A stretch of 64,000 nucleotides of DNA. Origin: Silanimonas sp021297925. Lineage in GTDB: Bacteria; Pseudomonadota; Gammaproteobacteria; Xanthomonadales; Xanthomonadaceae. The DNA lies in NCBI GenBank assembly GCA_027532825.1, contig JAPZTL010000002.1:434001-498000 (forward strand). The letters are read 5' to 3'. Position 1 is the stretch's first letter. Each line of letters starts with the position of its first letter. The notes beneath the pieces were generated by a model. That model searched no databases. It saw only the letters and a list, made by a program, of their open reading frames with translations, and was not told where the DNA came from. The translations under genes and the position numbers were made by a program. Shown here in pieces: positions 35,875 through 44,679 of this stretch.

Positions 35875-37089
35875 TCAGGCCACCGCGACCGCGCGGCGGG
35901 ACCGCGCGTCGCCCCATCGCCAGAGGCCGAAGGCCGAGACGGACAGTGCCGCCGCCGCGAGCGCGAGGTGCAAGGGGCTGGCCGAAAGCAGCGGCGAGAG
36001 CAGCCCCGCCACGCCAGCCTGGAACATCAGCGCCAGGAAGGCCTGCATCGAGGACGCCGAGCCGCGCTGCGTCGGGTAGAGGTCGAGCAGCTGCAGCATC
36101 AGCTGCGGGAACACCAGCGCGATGCCGAAGCTGAGCAGCATCAAGGGCAGGATCGCCCACGGATAGGCGTAGCCGGGTGCAAGGGCGGCGTAGGCGAGGT
36201 TCGCCATCGCCGCGAGCAGGCAACAGGCGAAGCCCGCCGAAACCATCGGCCGCGCGGCGAAACGCCCCGCGGCACGCCCGGTCGCCCAGGCGCCGGCCAG
36301 CATGCCGCTGATGACCGGAACGAAGAACCAGCCGAAGTCCGCCTCGCCCATGCCGAGGTGCCGCATCACCACCGCCGGCGCCGAGGCGATGTAGAGGAAC
36401 AGCGCCGCGAAGTTCATCGTCGTCACCGCCACCAGCCAAACGAAGCGGCGGTGGCGGAGCATGGCGACGTAGTTGCCCAGCAGCAGGCCCGCGTGCAGCG
36501 GCAGGCGACGCTCGGGCGGATGCGTTTCCGGCAGCACGCGCCACACCAATGCCCCGAGCACCAGGCTGAGGACCGCAAGGAACCAGAAGATCGCGTGCCA
36601 GTCGCCGAAGCCGAGGATCCAGCCGCCGACGATCGGCGCGATGGCCGGCGCGATGCTGAAGATCATCGAGACCTGGCTCATCAGCCGCTGCGCGTCCTCG
36701 CCGTCGAAGACATCGCGGATCACCGCGCGCCCGACGATCATCCCCACGCCCGCGCACAGCCCCTGCACGAAGCGGAAGGCGAGCAGCGTCGGGAGGTCGG
36801 TGCTCAGCGCGCAGCCCACCGACGCCAGGCCGAACAGGGCCGTGCCCCAGAGGATCACCGGGCGCCGACCCACTGCGTCGGAGATGGCACCGTGGAACAG
36901 CGACATCAGCGCGTAGCCGAGCAGGTAGCTGCTGATCGTCTGCTGCACCGCCACCGGCGTGCTGCCGAGGTCGCGCGCCATCGCCCCGAAGGCCGGGAAC
37001 ACCGTGTCGATCGAGAAGGGACCGAGCATGGCCAGAGCCCCGAGCACGAAGGCGAGGCGTGCGCGGGACGCGGTGGCGATCGGAGTCAT
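35875..37089 (-). CDS. Bcr/CflA family MFS drug efflux transporter
   Basis: Twelve-helix proton-coupled exporter of 404 residues. Motifs: FSIDTVFPAFGAMARDLG in helix 1, GAISDAVGRRPVILWGTALF (MFS loop motif A), RFVQGLCAGVGMIVGRAVIRD (helix 4, antiporter type). The length is typical of Bcr. Convergent with the APC permease and divergent from the ABC exporter. Confidence 0.92.
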   Translation of the reverse strand: MTPIATASRARLAFVLGALAMLGPFSIDTVFPAFGAMARDLGSTPVAVQQTISSYLLGYALMSLFHGAISDAVGRRPVILWGTALFGLASVGCALSTDLPTLLAFRFVQGLCAGVGMIVGRAVIRDVFDGEDAQRLMSQVSMIFSIAPAIAPIVGGWILGFGDWHAIFWFLAVLSLVLGALVWRVLPETHPPERRLPLHAGLLLGNYVAMLRHRRFVWLVAVTTMNFAALFLYIASAPAVVMRHLGMGEADFGWFFVPVISGMLAGAWATGRAAGRFAARPMVSAGFACCLLAAMANLAYAALAPGYAYPWAILPLMLLSFGIALVFPQLMLQLLDLYPTQRGSASSMQAFLALMFQAGVAGLLSPLLSASPLHLALAAAALSVSAFGLWRWGDARSRRAVAVA

Positions 37090-37147
37090 GCGTGGATTCT
37101 ACGGGTCTTCGCCGCCGCCATGCCCCGCGGCGCGCCACAATGACCCC

Positions 37148-38974
37148 ATGAGCGCCCCGACCCCCGACCATGCCCCCTTGATCGAAGGCCACGCGCCGGT
37201 CGATGCCCCCCGCCGCGGCGACGGCACCGTCCGCCAGGTGCTGGCCGACCTGCTGCCCTTCCTGAAGCCCTACTGGCGACGCATCCTGCTCGCCCTCGGC
37301 TGCCTCGTCGCCGCCAAGGTGCTGCTGCTCGGCGTGCCGATGCTGATGAAGCGCCTCGTCGACGGACTCGATGTCGCGCCATCGCTCCTCGTCCTGCCCG
37401 TGGGCCTGCTCATGGCCTATGGCGCGGCGCGGCTGTCCGCGACGCTGTTCACCGAACTGCGCCAGATCGTGTTCGCCCGGGTGATGGCGCGCAGCGCGCG
37501 GACCGTGCAGCTCAAGGTGTTCCGCCACTTGCACGCGTTGAGCCTGCGCTTCCACCTGGAACGCAAGACCGGCGGCATCGCCCGCGACGTCGAGCGCGGC
37601 GGCACCGCGATCTCCGATTTGCTGGACTGGTCGCTCTACACCATCCTTCCGACCCTGCTCGAGGTCGTGCTGGTCACGGCAGTGCTGGTCTGGCTGTACG
37701 ACTGGGGCTTCGCCGCGATCACCATCGCGACGCTGGTCGTGTACTCGGCATGGACGTTCCGCGTCACCGAATGGCGCACGCGCTACTACCGCGCGGCGAT
37801 CGAGGCCGAATCGGCCAGCAGCACCCGCGCGGTCGATGCGCTGATCAACTACGAGACCGTCAAGTACTTCAACAACGAGGAGCACGAGGCCGCTCGCTAC
37901 GACGCCAGCCTGCGCGGCGTCGAGGACGCCACGGTCCGCAGCCTCAAGACCCTTGGCGTGCTGAACCTCGGGCAGGCCGCGATCGTCTCGATCGGCGTCA
38001 CCGCGCTGATGTGGCGGGCGGCATCCGGAGTCGTCGCCGGCGAACTCACCCTTGGCGACCTGGTGCTCGTCAATGCCTACCTGCTGCAGCTGTCGGCGCC
38101 GTTGAACTACCTCGGCATGATGTACCGGGAGGTCAAGCAGGCGCTGACCAACATCGAGAGGCTGTTCGGCCTGCTCGACGAGCACCTCGACGTGCGCGAC
38201 GCCCCCGGCGCGGTCCCGCTGGTGACGCGGCGCCCGCGGGTGCGCTTCCGCAACGTCCGCTTCGCTTACGACGCGCGCCGGACGATCCTGCACGACGTCG
38301 ACTTCGAGATCGCTCCGGGCCAGACGGTCGCCGTGGTCGGCCATTCCGGCAGCGGCAAGTCGACCCTCGCACGGCTGCTGTACCGCTTCTACGACGTCCA
38401 GGACGGGGCCATCGAGATCGACGGCCACGACGTGCGCGGCCTGACGCAGGCGTCGGTGCGCGGGGCGATCGGCATCGTTCCGCAGGACACCGTGCTGTTC
38501 AATGACACGATCGCCTACAACATCCGATACGGCCGTCCGGAGGCGGGCGATGCCGAGGTCGAGGCCGCGGCGCGCGCCGCGCACATCCACGACTTCATCG
38601 CCGCCCTGCCCGACGGCTACGCGAGCGAGGTCGGCGAACGCGGCCTCAAGCTTTCCGGCGGCGAGAAGCAGCGCGTGGCCATCGCCCGGGCCCTGCTGAA
38701 GGACCCGGCGATCCTCGTCTTCGATGAAGCCACCTCCGCGCTCGACTCGCGCTCGGAAAAGGCGATCCAGTCCGAACTCGACCGCATCGCCGTCGGCCGC
38801 ACGACGCTGGTGATCGCGCACCGGCTGTCGACGATCATGGACGCCGACCAGATCCTCGTGATGGACGCCGGACGCATCGTCGAGCGCGGCACCCACGCGG
38901 TCCTGCTCGCGCAGGGCGGGCGCTACGCGGCGATGTGGGCCCTGCAGCAGCAGGGCGAGCCCGCCGCGGGCTGA
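37148..38974 (+). CDS. ATM1-type heavy-metal/glutathione ABC exporter
   Basis: Half-transporter with fused membrane and ATPase domains, 608 residues from the ATG at 37148. Six helices occupy ~45-330 with the ATM1-like motif DALINYETVKYFNNEEHEAARYD. The ATPase shows Walker A GHSGSGKST (~397), signature LSGGEKQR (~502) and Walker B VFDEATSALD. ATM1-like bacterial proteins export glutathione-bound metals. A CACAAT hexamer 6 bases before the start suggests a leaderless mRNA. Its stop and the stop of the next gene touch (TGATCA). Confidence 0.92.
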   Translation: MSAPTPDHAPLIEGHAPVDAPRRGDGTVRQVLADLLPFLKPYWRRILLALGCLVAAKVLLLGVPMLMKRLVDGLDVAPSLLVLPVGLLMAYGAARLSATLFTELRQIVFARVMARSARTVQLKVFRHLHALSLRFHLERKTGGIARDVERGGTAISDLLDWSLYTILPTLLEVVLVTAVLVWLYDWGFAAITIATLVVYSAWTFRVTEWRTRYYRAAIEAESASSTRAVDALINYETVKYFNNEEHEAARYDASLRGVEDATVRSLKTLGVLNLGQAAIVSIGVTALMWRAASGVVAGELTLGDLVLVNAYLLQLSAPLNYLGMMYREVKQALTNIERLFGLLDEHLDVRDAPGAVPLVTRRPRVRFRNVRFAYDARRTILHDVDFEIAPGQTVAVVGHSGSGKSTLARLLYRFYDVQDGAIEIDGHDVRGLTQASVRGAIGIVPQDTVLFNDTIAYNIRYGRPEAGDAEVEAAARAAHIHDFIAALPDGYASEVGERGLKLSGGEKQRVAIARALLKDPAILVFDEATSALDSRSEKAIQSELDRIAVGRTTLVIAHRLSTIMDADQILVMDAGRIVERGTHAVLLAQGGRYAAMWALQQQGEPAAG

Positions 38975-40282
38975 TCAGGGCGCGCGGCCGGCCTGCAAGC
39001 GTCCGTGCTCCACGTCCACGCGGGCCAACAGCGCGAGGCCGGCGACGAAGAACAGCGACGTCGCGGCGAGCGCGGCCTCGTGGTCGCCGCCGGTCGTCCA
39101 GCTGATGCCGCCGTAGGCCAGCGGCCCGAGGATCATCGACGCCTTCACGGCGAGGCCCCACAACCCGAACACCTCGGCCTCCCGGCCCTGCGGACAGAGC
39201 ACGCCGACCATCGCACGGCCGGCCGACTGGCTGGCCCCCATGCAGATGCCGGCGATGTTGGCCGCCGCCCAGACGACGGGCCGGGCATCGGACAGGGCCA
39301 GCAGGCCGATCGCCAGCAGCCAGCCGGCGAGCGACAGCGCCAGGGCGTTGCGATGGCCGAGGCGGTCCTGAAGGTGCCCGAAGACCGCGGCCCCCGCGGC
39401 AGCCGTGATGTTGACGACAAGGATCAGCTGGATGCTCTCGGCGGTGGTGAAACCCAGCGCCTGTTGCGTGTAGATCGCCGCCACCGTGATTACCGTGCCG
39501 ACGCCGGCCTGGTAGGCGACGATGCACGCGAGGAAGCGGCCGAGCTGCGGCAGGTCCTGCGCGCCCCCGAGCATGGCGCGCCAATGCTCGAGCGAGGCGG
39601 ACCACAGGTCGGCGAACGGCCGGGGCGCGGGGCGGACGCGCTCGCGCAGCAGCAGGAAGGTGGGCAACGCCGCGAGCACCACCGTGACGGCGGTGGCCAG
39701 CATGGTGTCGCGCACGGCGCTCGCCGTGTCGCTGCCGCGATCCCCGGCGCCCTGCACCCACCACAGGCAGCCGGCCAGCAGCAACACCGCGCCGACATAG
39801 CCGAACGCCCAGCCGTACCCCGACAACCGCCCCACGCCCTCCTCCTGCGCGAGCTCGGGCAGGAACGCGGCGATCAGGTTCTCGCCGGTCCCGAACGCCG
39901 TGTTGGTCAGGACGATCAGCACGATGGCGAGGACGACGTCCCCGGGCCCGCAGAACCACAGGGCCGCCGTGCCGACGGCGCAGGCCAGGGTGCTGGCGGC
40001 GAGCAGGACGCGCTTCCGGCCGTACGCGTCGGCGTAGAGGCCGAGCAGCGGGGCCGTGGCCATGACCAGGGCGTAGGACAGGGAGAGCGCCGCCGTCCAG
40101 GCGAAGGTGGCCCAATCGGCGTCGCCGGCGACGACGCCCACGAAGTAGGCGTTGAAGAGGGCGGTGATGACGACCGTCGTGTAGCCGGAATTCGCGAAAT
40201 CGAACCCCGCCCAGGCCCAAAGCTCGCGCCGACGAACGGGAGGCACGCCGGGATCGGCATAGGCGCGGCGCAGTCGGGACAT
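38975..40282 (-). CDS. UMF1 (Atg22-like) MFS transporter
   Basis: A 435-residue twelve-helix permease. AWAGFDFANSGYTTVVITALFNAYF near the N-terminus is the UMF1/BtlA-type signature. MFS motif A-like GLYADAYGRKRVLL and LTNTAFGTGENLIAAFLPEL follow. The substrate is unknown. It ends exactly where the ABC exporter ends. Confidence 0.88.
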   Translation of the reverse strand: MSRLRRAYADPGVPPVRRRELWAWAGFDFANSGYTTVVITALFNAYFVGVVAGDADWATFAWTAALSLSYALVMATAPLLGLYADAYGRKRVLLAASTLACAVGTAALWFCGPGDVVLAIVLIVLTNTAFGTGENLIAAFLPELAQEEGVGRLSGYGWAFGYVGAVLLLAGCLWWVQGAGDRGSDTASAVRDTMLATAVTVVLAALPTFLLLRERVRPAPRPFADLWSASLEHWRAMLGGAQDLPQLGRFLACIVAYQAGVGTVITVAAIYTQQALGFTTAESIQLILVVNITAAAGAAVFGHLQDRLGHRNALALSLAGWLLAIGLLALSDARPVVWAAANIAGICMGASQSAGRAMVGVLCPQGREAEVFGLWGLAVKASMILGPLAYGGISWTTGGDHEAALAATSLFFVAGLALLARVDVEHGRLQAGRAP

Positions 40283-40374
40283 CGGGGGGCTCCATCCGGG
40301 CCGCCTCGCGCGGCGCCGCGACTGTACCAGCGACGAGACTGCGCTACGCTGCGGCCCACCTTCCGGAGGCCCCC

Positions 40375-40776
40375 ATGTCCCCTGCGCTCGCCCTGCCCGC
40401 CGCCGTCACCCTGCTGACCGTCGTTCTGATGTTCGCCACCGCCATCGCGGTGGGGCGCGCCCGGGGCGTCCACGGCGTCGCCGCGCCGGCTACCACCGGC
40501 CATCCGGCCTTCGAGCGGGCCTTCCGCGTGCAGATGAACACCTTGGAGCAGGCCGCGATGTTCCTCCCGGCGCTGTGGGTCGCCGCCCTCTGGGGCGACC
40601 CGCGCTGGGCCGCCGGCTTCGGTGCCGCCTGGCTTCTGGGGCGCGTGTGGTACGCGATCGCCTACCTTGGCGCGGCGGAGCGGCGGGGCGGGGGCTTCGT
40701 GGTCGGCCTCCTCGCGCTGGTGGCGCTGGTCGTGCAGGGCGGATGGGGCATCGTCGGGGCCGCGCTCGGCGGCTGA
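40375..40776 (+). CDS. MAPEG family membrane protein
   Basis: A 133-residue protein with four predicted helices. FRVQMNTLEQAAMFLPALWVAALW matches the MAPEG family (membrane-associated proteins in eicosanoid and glutathione metabolism). In bacteria the role is unclear, possibly glutathione-dependent detoxification. A -10-like TACGCT precedes it by about 25 bases. Confidence 0.88.
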   Translation: MSPALALPAAVTLLTVVLMFATAIAVGRARGVHGVAAPATTGHPAFERAFRVQMNTLEQAAMFLPALWVAALWGDPRWAAGFGAAWLLGRVWYAIAYLGAAERRGGGFVVGLLALVALVVQGGWGIVGAALGG

Positions 40777-40797
40777 TCGGCCGCCTCTAGCGGGGGC

Positions 40798-41700
40798 TCA
40801 GTCGCCCCAGGTCACCAGCAGCTGCTTGGCCAGCGCGCCATGCACGTGGGCCACGCCCCGCGCGAGGTGCAGCGTGCCGAACAGGATGCCAACCCCCAGC
40901 AGGCACAACAGCAGGACGATCGGCGTGCCGATGACGCTGCCGAAGGCCACGCCACCGACGTCACCCAGCTGCAGTTCACCCAGGCCCAGCAGCGCGAAGA
41001 TCGGGGTTGCGGTCAACGTGGCGCCGATCGAGAGACCGGTGACGGCCACGATGAAGTAGACCATCCCGAGGGGCAGCATCAGCACCTGGTAGAGCAGCGT
41101 GCCCCAGGTCCGCGGGTCGGACAGCAGCTGCCCGATGCGGCTGAAGAAGCCATCGGCCGGCGGCGGGTACGCGGGGCGTCGCGGCATGCGCTCGCCCAGC
41201 ATCACTTCGACGATGCGTCCTTCGACCAGCGAGAGCACGCGCACCGTGGCCATGAACAGCAGAAAGAACAGCACGCCGACGACGGTGATCGACAGGCCGA
41301 CCGACAGCGCGATGCCCGTGGCCGCCCACGTGAAGTAGAAGATGCCGGTCAGCAGGGACAGGAGCATGTAGATCAGCGCCGACCACGCCCGCGGATCGGC
41401 GGCGACACCGAAGAACCGGCCGAACAGGCTGCTGCGCGGTGGCGGCGGCGGCGGCCGCAGGGCGCGAACCACAGTGGCCTCGGTGTCGCGGTAGATGTCG
41501 GCGACCTCGGACGGGCGGCCGTAGCTCGACGCGATCCGCGCCAGCAGCGCGGCTTCGCCCTCGCGCGGGTGCGCGGCGAGCTCGGAACGCAGGTACTCCT
41601 CGGCGTCGTAGAGCGCGTCCTGCACCAGCGCCGGATCGGCGCTGGCCAGTTCGGCCTTCAACTGGTCGAGGTACTCGGTGATGGTGGTGGGCAGGCTCAT
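40798..41700 (-). CDS. DUF1700-like membrane protein with putative sensor domain
   Basis: A 300-residue membrane protein. Residues 1-80 (LDQLKAELASADPALVQDALYDAEEYL) resemble the N-terminus of DUF1700 proteins that are encoded beside PadR regulators; the rest is a membrane domain with about eight helices. Its ATG overlaps the padR-like stop by 4 bases, so the regulator and membrane protein are made together, a widespread PadR/DUF1700 pairing in which the membrane protein is thought to modulate the regulator. Confidence 0.8.
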   Translation of the reverse strand: MSLPTTITEYLDQLKAELASADPALVQDALYDAEEYLRSELAAHPREGEAALLARIASSYGRPSEVADIYRDTEATVVRALRPPPPPPRSSLFGRFFGVAADPRAWSALIYMLLSLLTGIFYFTWAATGIALSVGLSITVVGVLFFLLFMATVRVLSLVEGRIVEVMLGERMPRRPAYPPPADGFFSRIGQLLSDPRTWGTLLYQVLMLPLGMVYFIVAVTGLSIGATLTATPIFALLGLGELQLGDVGGVAFGSVIGTPIVLLLCLLGVGILFGTLHLARGVAHVHGALAKQLLVTWGD

Positions 41701-42062
41701 TCGTCGTCCCCTTCGATGACGCGGTCCACCATCCGGCGGGTGGACCGCCAGCTCGCCACCCACTGGTCGAGGACCAGGCGGCCGTTGGCGGTGATGCGGT
41801 AGTAGCGGCGCGGCGGACCGGCGTCCGACGGCTCGATCCAGCTGTCCAGCAGCCCGGCGGCCGCGAGGTTGCGCAGCACCGGGTAGAGGGTGCTCTGCTT
41901 GCCGGCGAAAGCAGCCTCGTCGGCCTGCTCGAAGCGCTTGGCGATCTGGTAGCCGTACATCGGCTCGCCGTGGCGCGCGAGGATGCCGAGAAGGACCAGC
42001 GCCACCGTGCCGGTGGCGAGTTCCTTGTCGAACTTGCGGCGCTGGAGGTCGAGGTCGGTCAT
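41697..42062 (-). CDS. PadR family transcriptional regulator
   Basis: A 121-residue winged-helix regulator. The N-terminus TGTVALVLLGILARHGEPMYGYQIAKRF and KQSTLYPVLRNLAAAGLL are the PadR signature; a C-terminal dimerisation helix ends the protein. First gene of the two-gene unit and probably autoregulated through the repeats just upstream (42071-42114). Confidence 0.93.
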   Translation of the reverse strand: MTDLDLQRRKFDKELATGTVALVLLGILARHGEPMYGYQIAKRFEQADEAAFAGKQSTLYPVLRNLAAAGLLDSWIEPSDAGPPRRYYRITANGRLVLDQWVASWRSTRRMVDRVIEGDDE

Positions 42063-42070
42063 TGCGGGTC

Positions 42071-42114
42071 CGCTCTAGTGGAGTCCACACTATTGCGAAT
42101 CTCGCTCTAGTGGA
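42071..42114. promoter_or_regulatory. putative PadR operator with direct and inverted repeats
   Basis: The 12-base sequence CGCTCTAGTGGA occurs twice, at 42071-42082 and 42103-42114, exactly 32 bases apart. The first copy is part of an inverted repeat TAGTG-N7-CACTA. It sits 9 bases before the padR-like start and within the divergent region to the methyltransferase gene. Repeats at this spacing (about three helical turns) suit two bound regulator dimers. Confidence 0.5.
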
Positions 42115-42167
42115 TGTGCCGGTAGTCACCCTGCCCTACACTGCGGCTCCGCCGCCCGGAGCCCCGC

Positions 42168-42776
42168 ATGAAGGCCTACGACCGCGACTACTTCGACCGC
42201 TGGTACCGCTCGGCCGGCGGCAGTAAGACCTCCCGGGGGCGGCTCGCGCGCCGAGTGGCGCTGGCCGTCGCACAGGCCGAGGTGATACTGGAGCGCCCGG
42301 TGCGGAGCGTCCTCGACGTGGGCTGCGGTGAAGGGCCGTGGCGGGCGCCCCTGCTGCGCCTCCGGCCGGGCCTGCGCTACCTCGGGCTCGACCCCAGCGC
42401 CTATGCCGTCGCCCGCTTCAGCCGCTCGCGGAACCTCCGGCAGGCGGCCTTCGGGGACCTCGCCACGCTGCGCCCCTGCCCGCCGGTCGACCTGCTGGTC
42501 TGCGCCGACGTCCTGCACTATGTGCCCGACGCCGAGCTGAAGCGTGGCCTGCCGGGGCTGGCCGCGCTGTGCGGCGGCATCGCCTACCTCGAGACCTACA
42601 CCGCCGAGGACATCCGGGGCGACGAGGTCGAGGGCGACTTCGAGGGGTTCATCGCGCGCCCGGCGCGGACCTACCGTCGCTGGCTCGCCGGCGTGGGCTT
42701 CACCGCCCTCGGCCAGCAGTGCTGGCTCTCCCCGGCGCTGGCCGGCCAGGCCACGGCGCTGGAACGGGGCGGATGA
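42168..42776 (+). CDS. SAM-dependent methyltransferase
   Basis: A 202-residue class I methyltransferase. SAM-binding motif I is VLDVGCGEGPWRAPLL (~45-60), followed by YLGLDPSAYAV and LLVCADVLHYV. The acceptor is unknown. A TACACT -10-like hexamer precedes it by about 30 bases. It overlaps srkA by 4 bases. Confidence 0.88.
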   Translation: MKAYDRDYFDRWYRSAGGSKTSRGRLARRVALAVAQAEVILERPVRSVLDVGCGEGPWRAPLLRLRPGLRYLGLDPSAYAVARFSRSRNLRQAAFGDLATLRPCPPVDLLVCADVLHYVPDAELKRGLPGLAALCGGIAYLETYTAEDIRGDEVEGDFEGFIARPARTYRRWLAGVGFTALGQQCWLSPALAGQATALERGG

Positions 42777-43750
42777 GGCCCGACGACGACGCGGTCCCAT
42801 TCGCAGGGCTCGGCCCCGCCACGGTGGTCGATGCCGTCGAGGCCCTCGGCCTCGAGTCCGACGGTCGCGTGCTGGCGCTGAACAGCTACGAGAACCGCGT
42901 GTTCCGCGTCGGGCTCGTCGATGCCGCGCCGGTCGTCGCCAAGTTCTACCGCCCCGGACGATGGACCGACGCGCAGATCGAGGAGGAGCATGCCTTCCTC
43001 GACGAACTGGTCGAGGAGGGGCTGTCCGTGGTCCCGGTCCGCCGCTTCGGCGGACGCGGGCTGCACCACCACGGCGGCTGGCGCTTCGCGCTGTTCCCGC
43101 TGCAGGGCGGCCACGCGCCGGAGATGGACCGCCGCGAGGTGCGCGTCGCCCTCGGTGAGACCTTGGGTCGCCTGCACGCCGTCGGTGCCCGCCGGGCCTT
43201 CGCCACCCGCGAGCGGCTCGACATCGATGGCCTCGGCTGGGCCTCGCTGGACACCCTGCTCGACGGCCCGTGGATCGAGCCCGCGCTGCACGAAGCCTTC
43301 GAGGACGTCGGCAGCGCGCTGCTCGAGGCCGTCGAAGTGGCGTTCGAGGAGGCGGGCACGGCCCACACCCGCCGACTCCACGGCGACCTGCACCCAGGTA
43401 ATGTCCTGTGGCGCGATGATCGGCCGCACCTCGTCGATTTCGACGACGCCCGGCAAGGCCCCGCCGTGCAGGACCTCTGGATGCTGCTCGACGCCGACCC
43501 GCGTCGGCGGGAGGCGCAGCTCGTGGCCCTCATGGAGGGCTACGAGCGCTTCTGCGACTTCGACCGCGGCGAACTCGCGCTGGCCGAGGCCCTGCGCGCG
43601 CTCCGGATCGTCCATTTCCACGCGTGGATCGCGCGGCGCTGGGACGATCCGGCGTTTCCCGTCGCCTTCCCGCAGTTCGCCGACCGCACGCATTGGGAGC
43701 GCGTGCTTGGGGAGTGGCGCGAGCAACTGGCGGTGCTCAGGGAGCGCTGA
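42773..43750 (+). CDS. srkA: stress response serine/threonine kinase (YihE/SrkA)
   Basis: Aminoglycoside-phosphotransferase-fold protein kinase that in E. coli protects against stress-induced cell death, linked to Cpx and MazEF. The 325 residues (E. coli 328) include NSYENRVFRVG (glycine-rich loop), VVAKFYRPGRWTD with the ATP-binding lysine, LHGDLHPGNVLW (catalytic Asp, ~205) and LVDFDDARQGPAVQDLWML. In E. coli it sits with dsbA; here it follows a methyltransferase. Confidence 0.92.
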   Translation: MRPDDDAVPFAGLGPATVVDAVEALGLESDGRVLALNSYENRVFRVGLVDAAPVVAKFYRPGRWTDAQIEEEHAFLDELVEEGLSVVPVRRFGGRGLHHHGGWRFALFPLQGGHAPEMDRREVRVALGETLGRLHAVGARRAFATRERLDIDGLGWASLDTLLDGPWIEPALHEAFEDVGSALLEAVEVAFEEAGTAHTRRLHGDLHPGNVLWRDDRPHLVDFDDARQGPAVQDLWMLLDADPRRREAQLVALMEGYERFCDFDRGELALAEALRALRIVHFHAWIARRWDDPAFPVAFPQFADRTHWERVLGEWREQLAVLRER

Positions 43751-43776
43751 GTCAGAACGGCCGGGGGCCACGGCGA

Positions 43777-43782
43777 TAGAAT
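43777..43782 (+). promoter_or_regulatory. -10 element of the immunity/effector operon
   Basis: TAGAAT precedes the lipoprotein ATG by 24 bases. No clear -35 hexamer is visible. Confidence 0.4.
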
Positions 43783-43787
43783 GCCTT

Positions 43788-43804
43788 CCCCCCCCGCCCC
43801 CCCC
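43788..43804 (+). repeat. C8-G-C8 tract in the leader of the effector operon
   Basis: Two runs of eight cytosines separated by one G lie between the -10 element and the ATG at 43807, with no Shine-Dalgarno sequence between. Homopolymer runs of this length can change by slipped-strand mispairing. This is what the sequence shows; a regulatory role is inference. Confidence 0.9.
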
Positions 43805-43806
43805 GA

Positions 43807-44679
43807 ATGCCCGCCTCACGCCTCTGCCTCCTCTGCGTGCTGATCGCCACGACCGGCCTCGCACTCGCCGCGTGCTCACACACCGCTCCCCCTGCCGCCG
43901 CGCAGCCCGTCGCCGAGGTGCAAGCCGCGAATACCGCGGCTGAAGCGGCGCGCCCCGTCGGGTTCAGCCTTGGCCCGAACCGCTTCGTGCTTCCCGCGAA
44001 CTGGTTTGCCGACGGCTTCGGCCCGGACTTCCAAGGCGGCGTGACGCTGGCCCTGCACTGGCCCTCGCTTGAGCCCTACCCACCTGGGCAGCCCTACGGC
44101 AGCTTCACGACTGGGCCAATGCGGGACCAGCGTGTGCTCGTCACCGTCAACTACATCGACCGCGTGCCGATCGACGAGCTACCGGAGCGTTACGTGACGG
44201 CCAGCAACGAGTTCGAACTGCGCGATCCGAGCGAGAATCTCGCCCTCCGGGACCGCTTGCCAGATCGCTTCGGCCTGGAGGTGTACCGCACCGATCTGGA
44301 CAAAGTTGCCGCTCACGCCGCACACGAAATGCAGCGCCCCACGAGGCCGTCCGAGTTCTACCTCCGCGGCTCCGATGACTGGTTTATCGCGCGGGACGAC
44401 TCCGGCCGAATTCGATCTGTCGCGATGTGCACTGACGATCGCGTGCCCGGAGGCTTCGAGATCCGCGACGATGCGCTGGTGAGCGTTCCGGGCTCGACCC
44501 GCCGGCCGCTGTGCGGCCATCGTTTCTCGCTTGCCGAGTTCTCGCTGTCGATCAACGCCAGTTACGCCCGTCCGATCCTCCGCGACTGGCGCCGCATCGA
44601 ATCCGCTGTCCGCGATGCGCTCATCCGGGCGCATGACGCCGCCTCCACCGCCGCCGTCAACGAAGCCCCCCGCCCGTGA
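43807..44679 (+). CDS. outer-membrane lipoprotein, putative X-Tfi immunity protein
   Basis: A 290-residue lipoprotein: signal LCVLIATTGLALAAC with lipidated Cys23 followed by Ser (sorting to the outer membrane, facing the periplasm), a Pro/Ala-rich tether (~25-48), then a compact domain starting FSLGPNRFVLPANWF with cysteines in AMCTDD and PLCGHRF. No fold was recognised. In Xanthomonas and Stenotrophomonas, toxins of the bacteria-killing type IV system are encoded next to periplasmic lipoproteins that neutralise them (X-Tfi). The 4-base GTGA overlap with the XVIPCD gene downstream fits that pairing. The immunity role is inferred from context and topology. Confidence 0.75.
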   Translation: MPASRLCLLCVLIATTGLALAACSHTAPPAAAQPVAEVQAANTAAEAARPVGFSLGPNRFVLPANWFADGFGPDFQGGVTLALHWPSLEPYPPGQPYGSFTTGPMRDQRVLVTVNYIDRVPIDELPERYVTASNEFELRDPSENLALRDRLPDRFGLEVYRTDLDKVAAHAAHEMQRPTRPSEFYLRGSDDWFIARDDSGRIRSVAMCTDDRVPGGFEIRDDALVSVPGSTRRPLCGHRFSLAEFSLSINASYARPILRDWRRIESAVRDALIRAHDAASTAAVNEAPRP

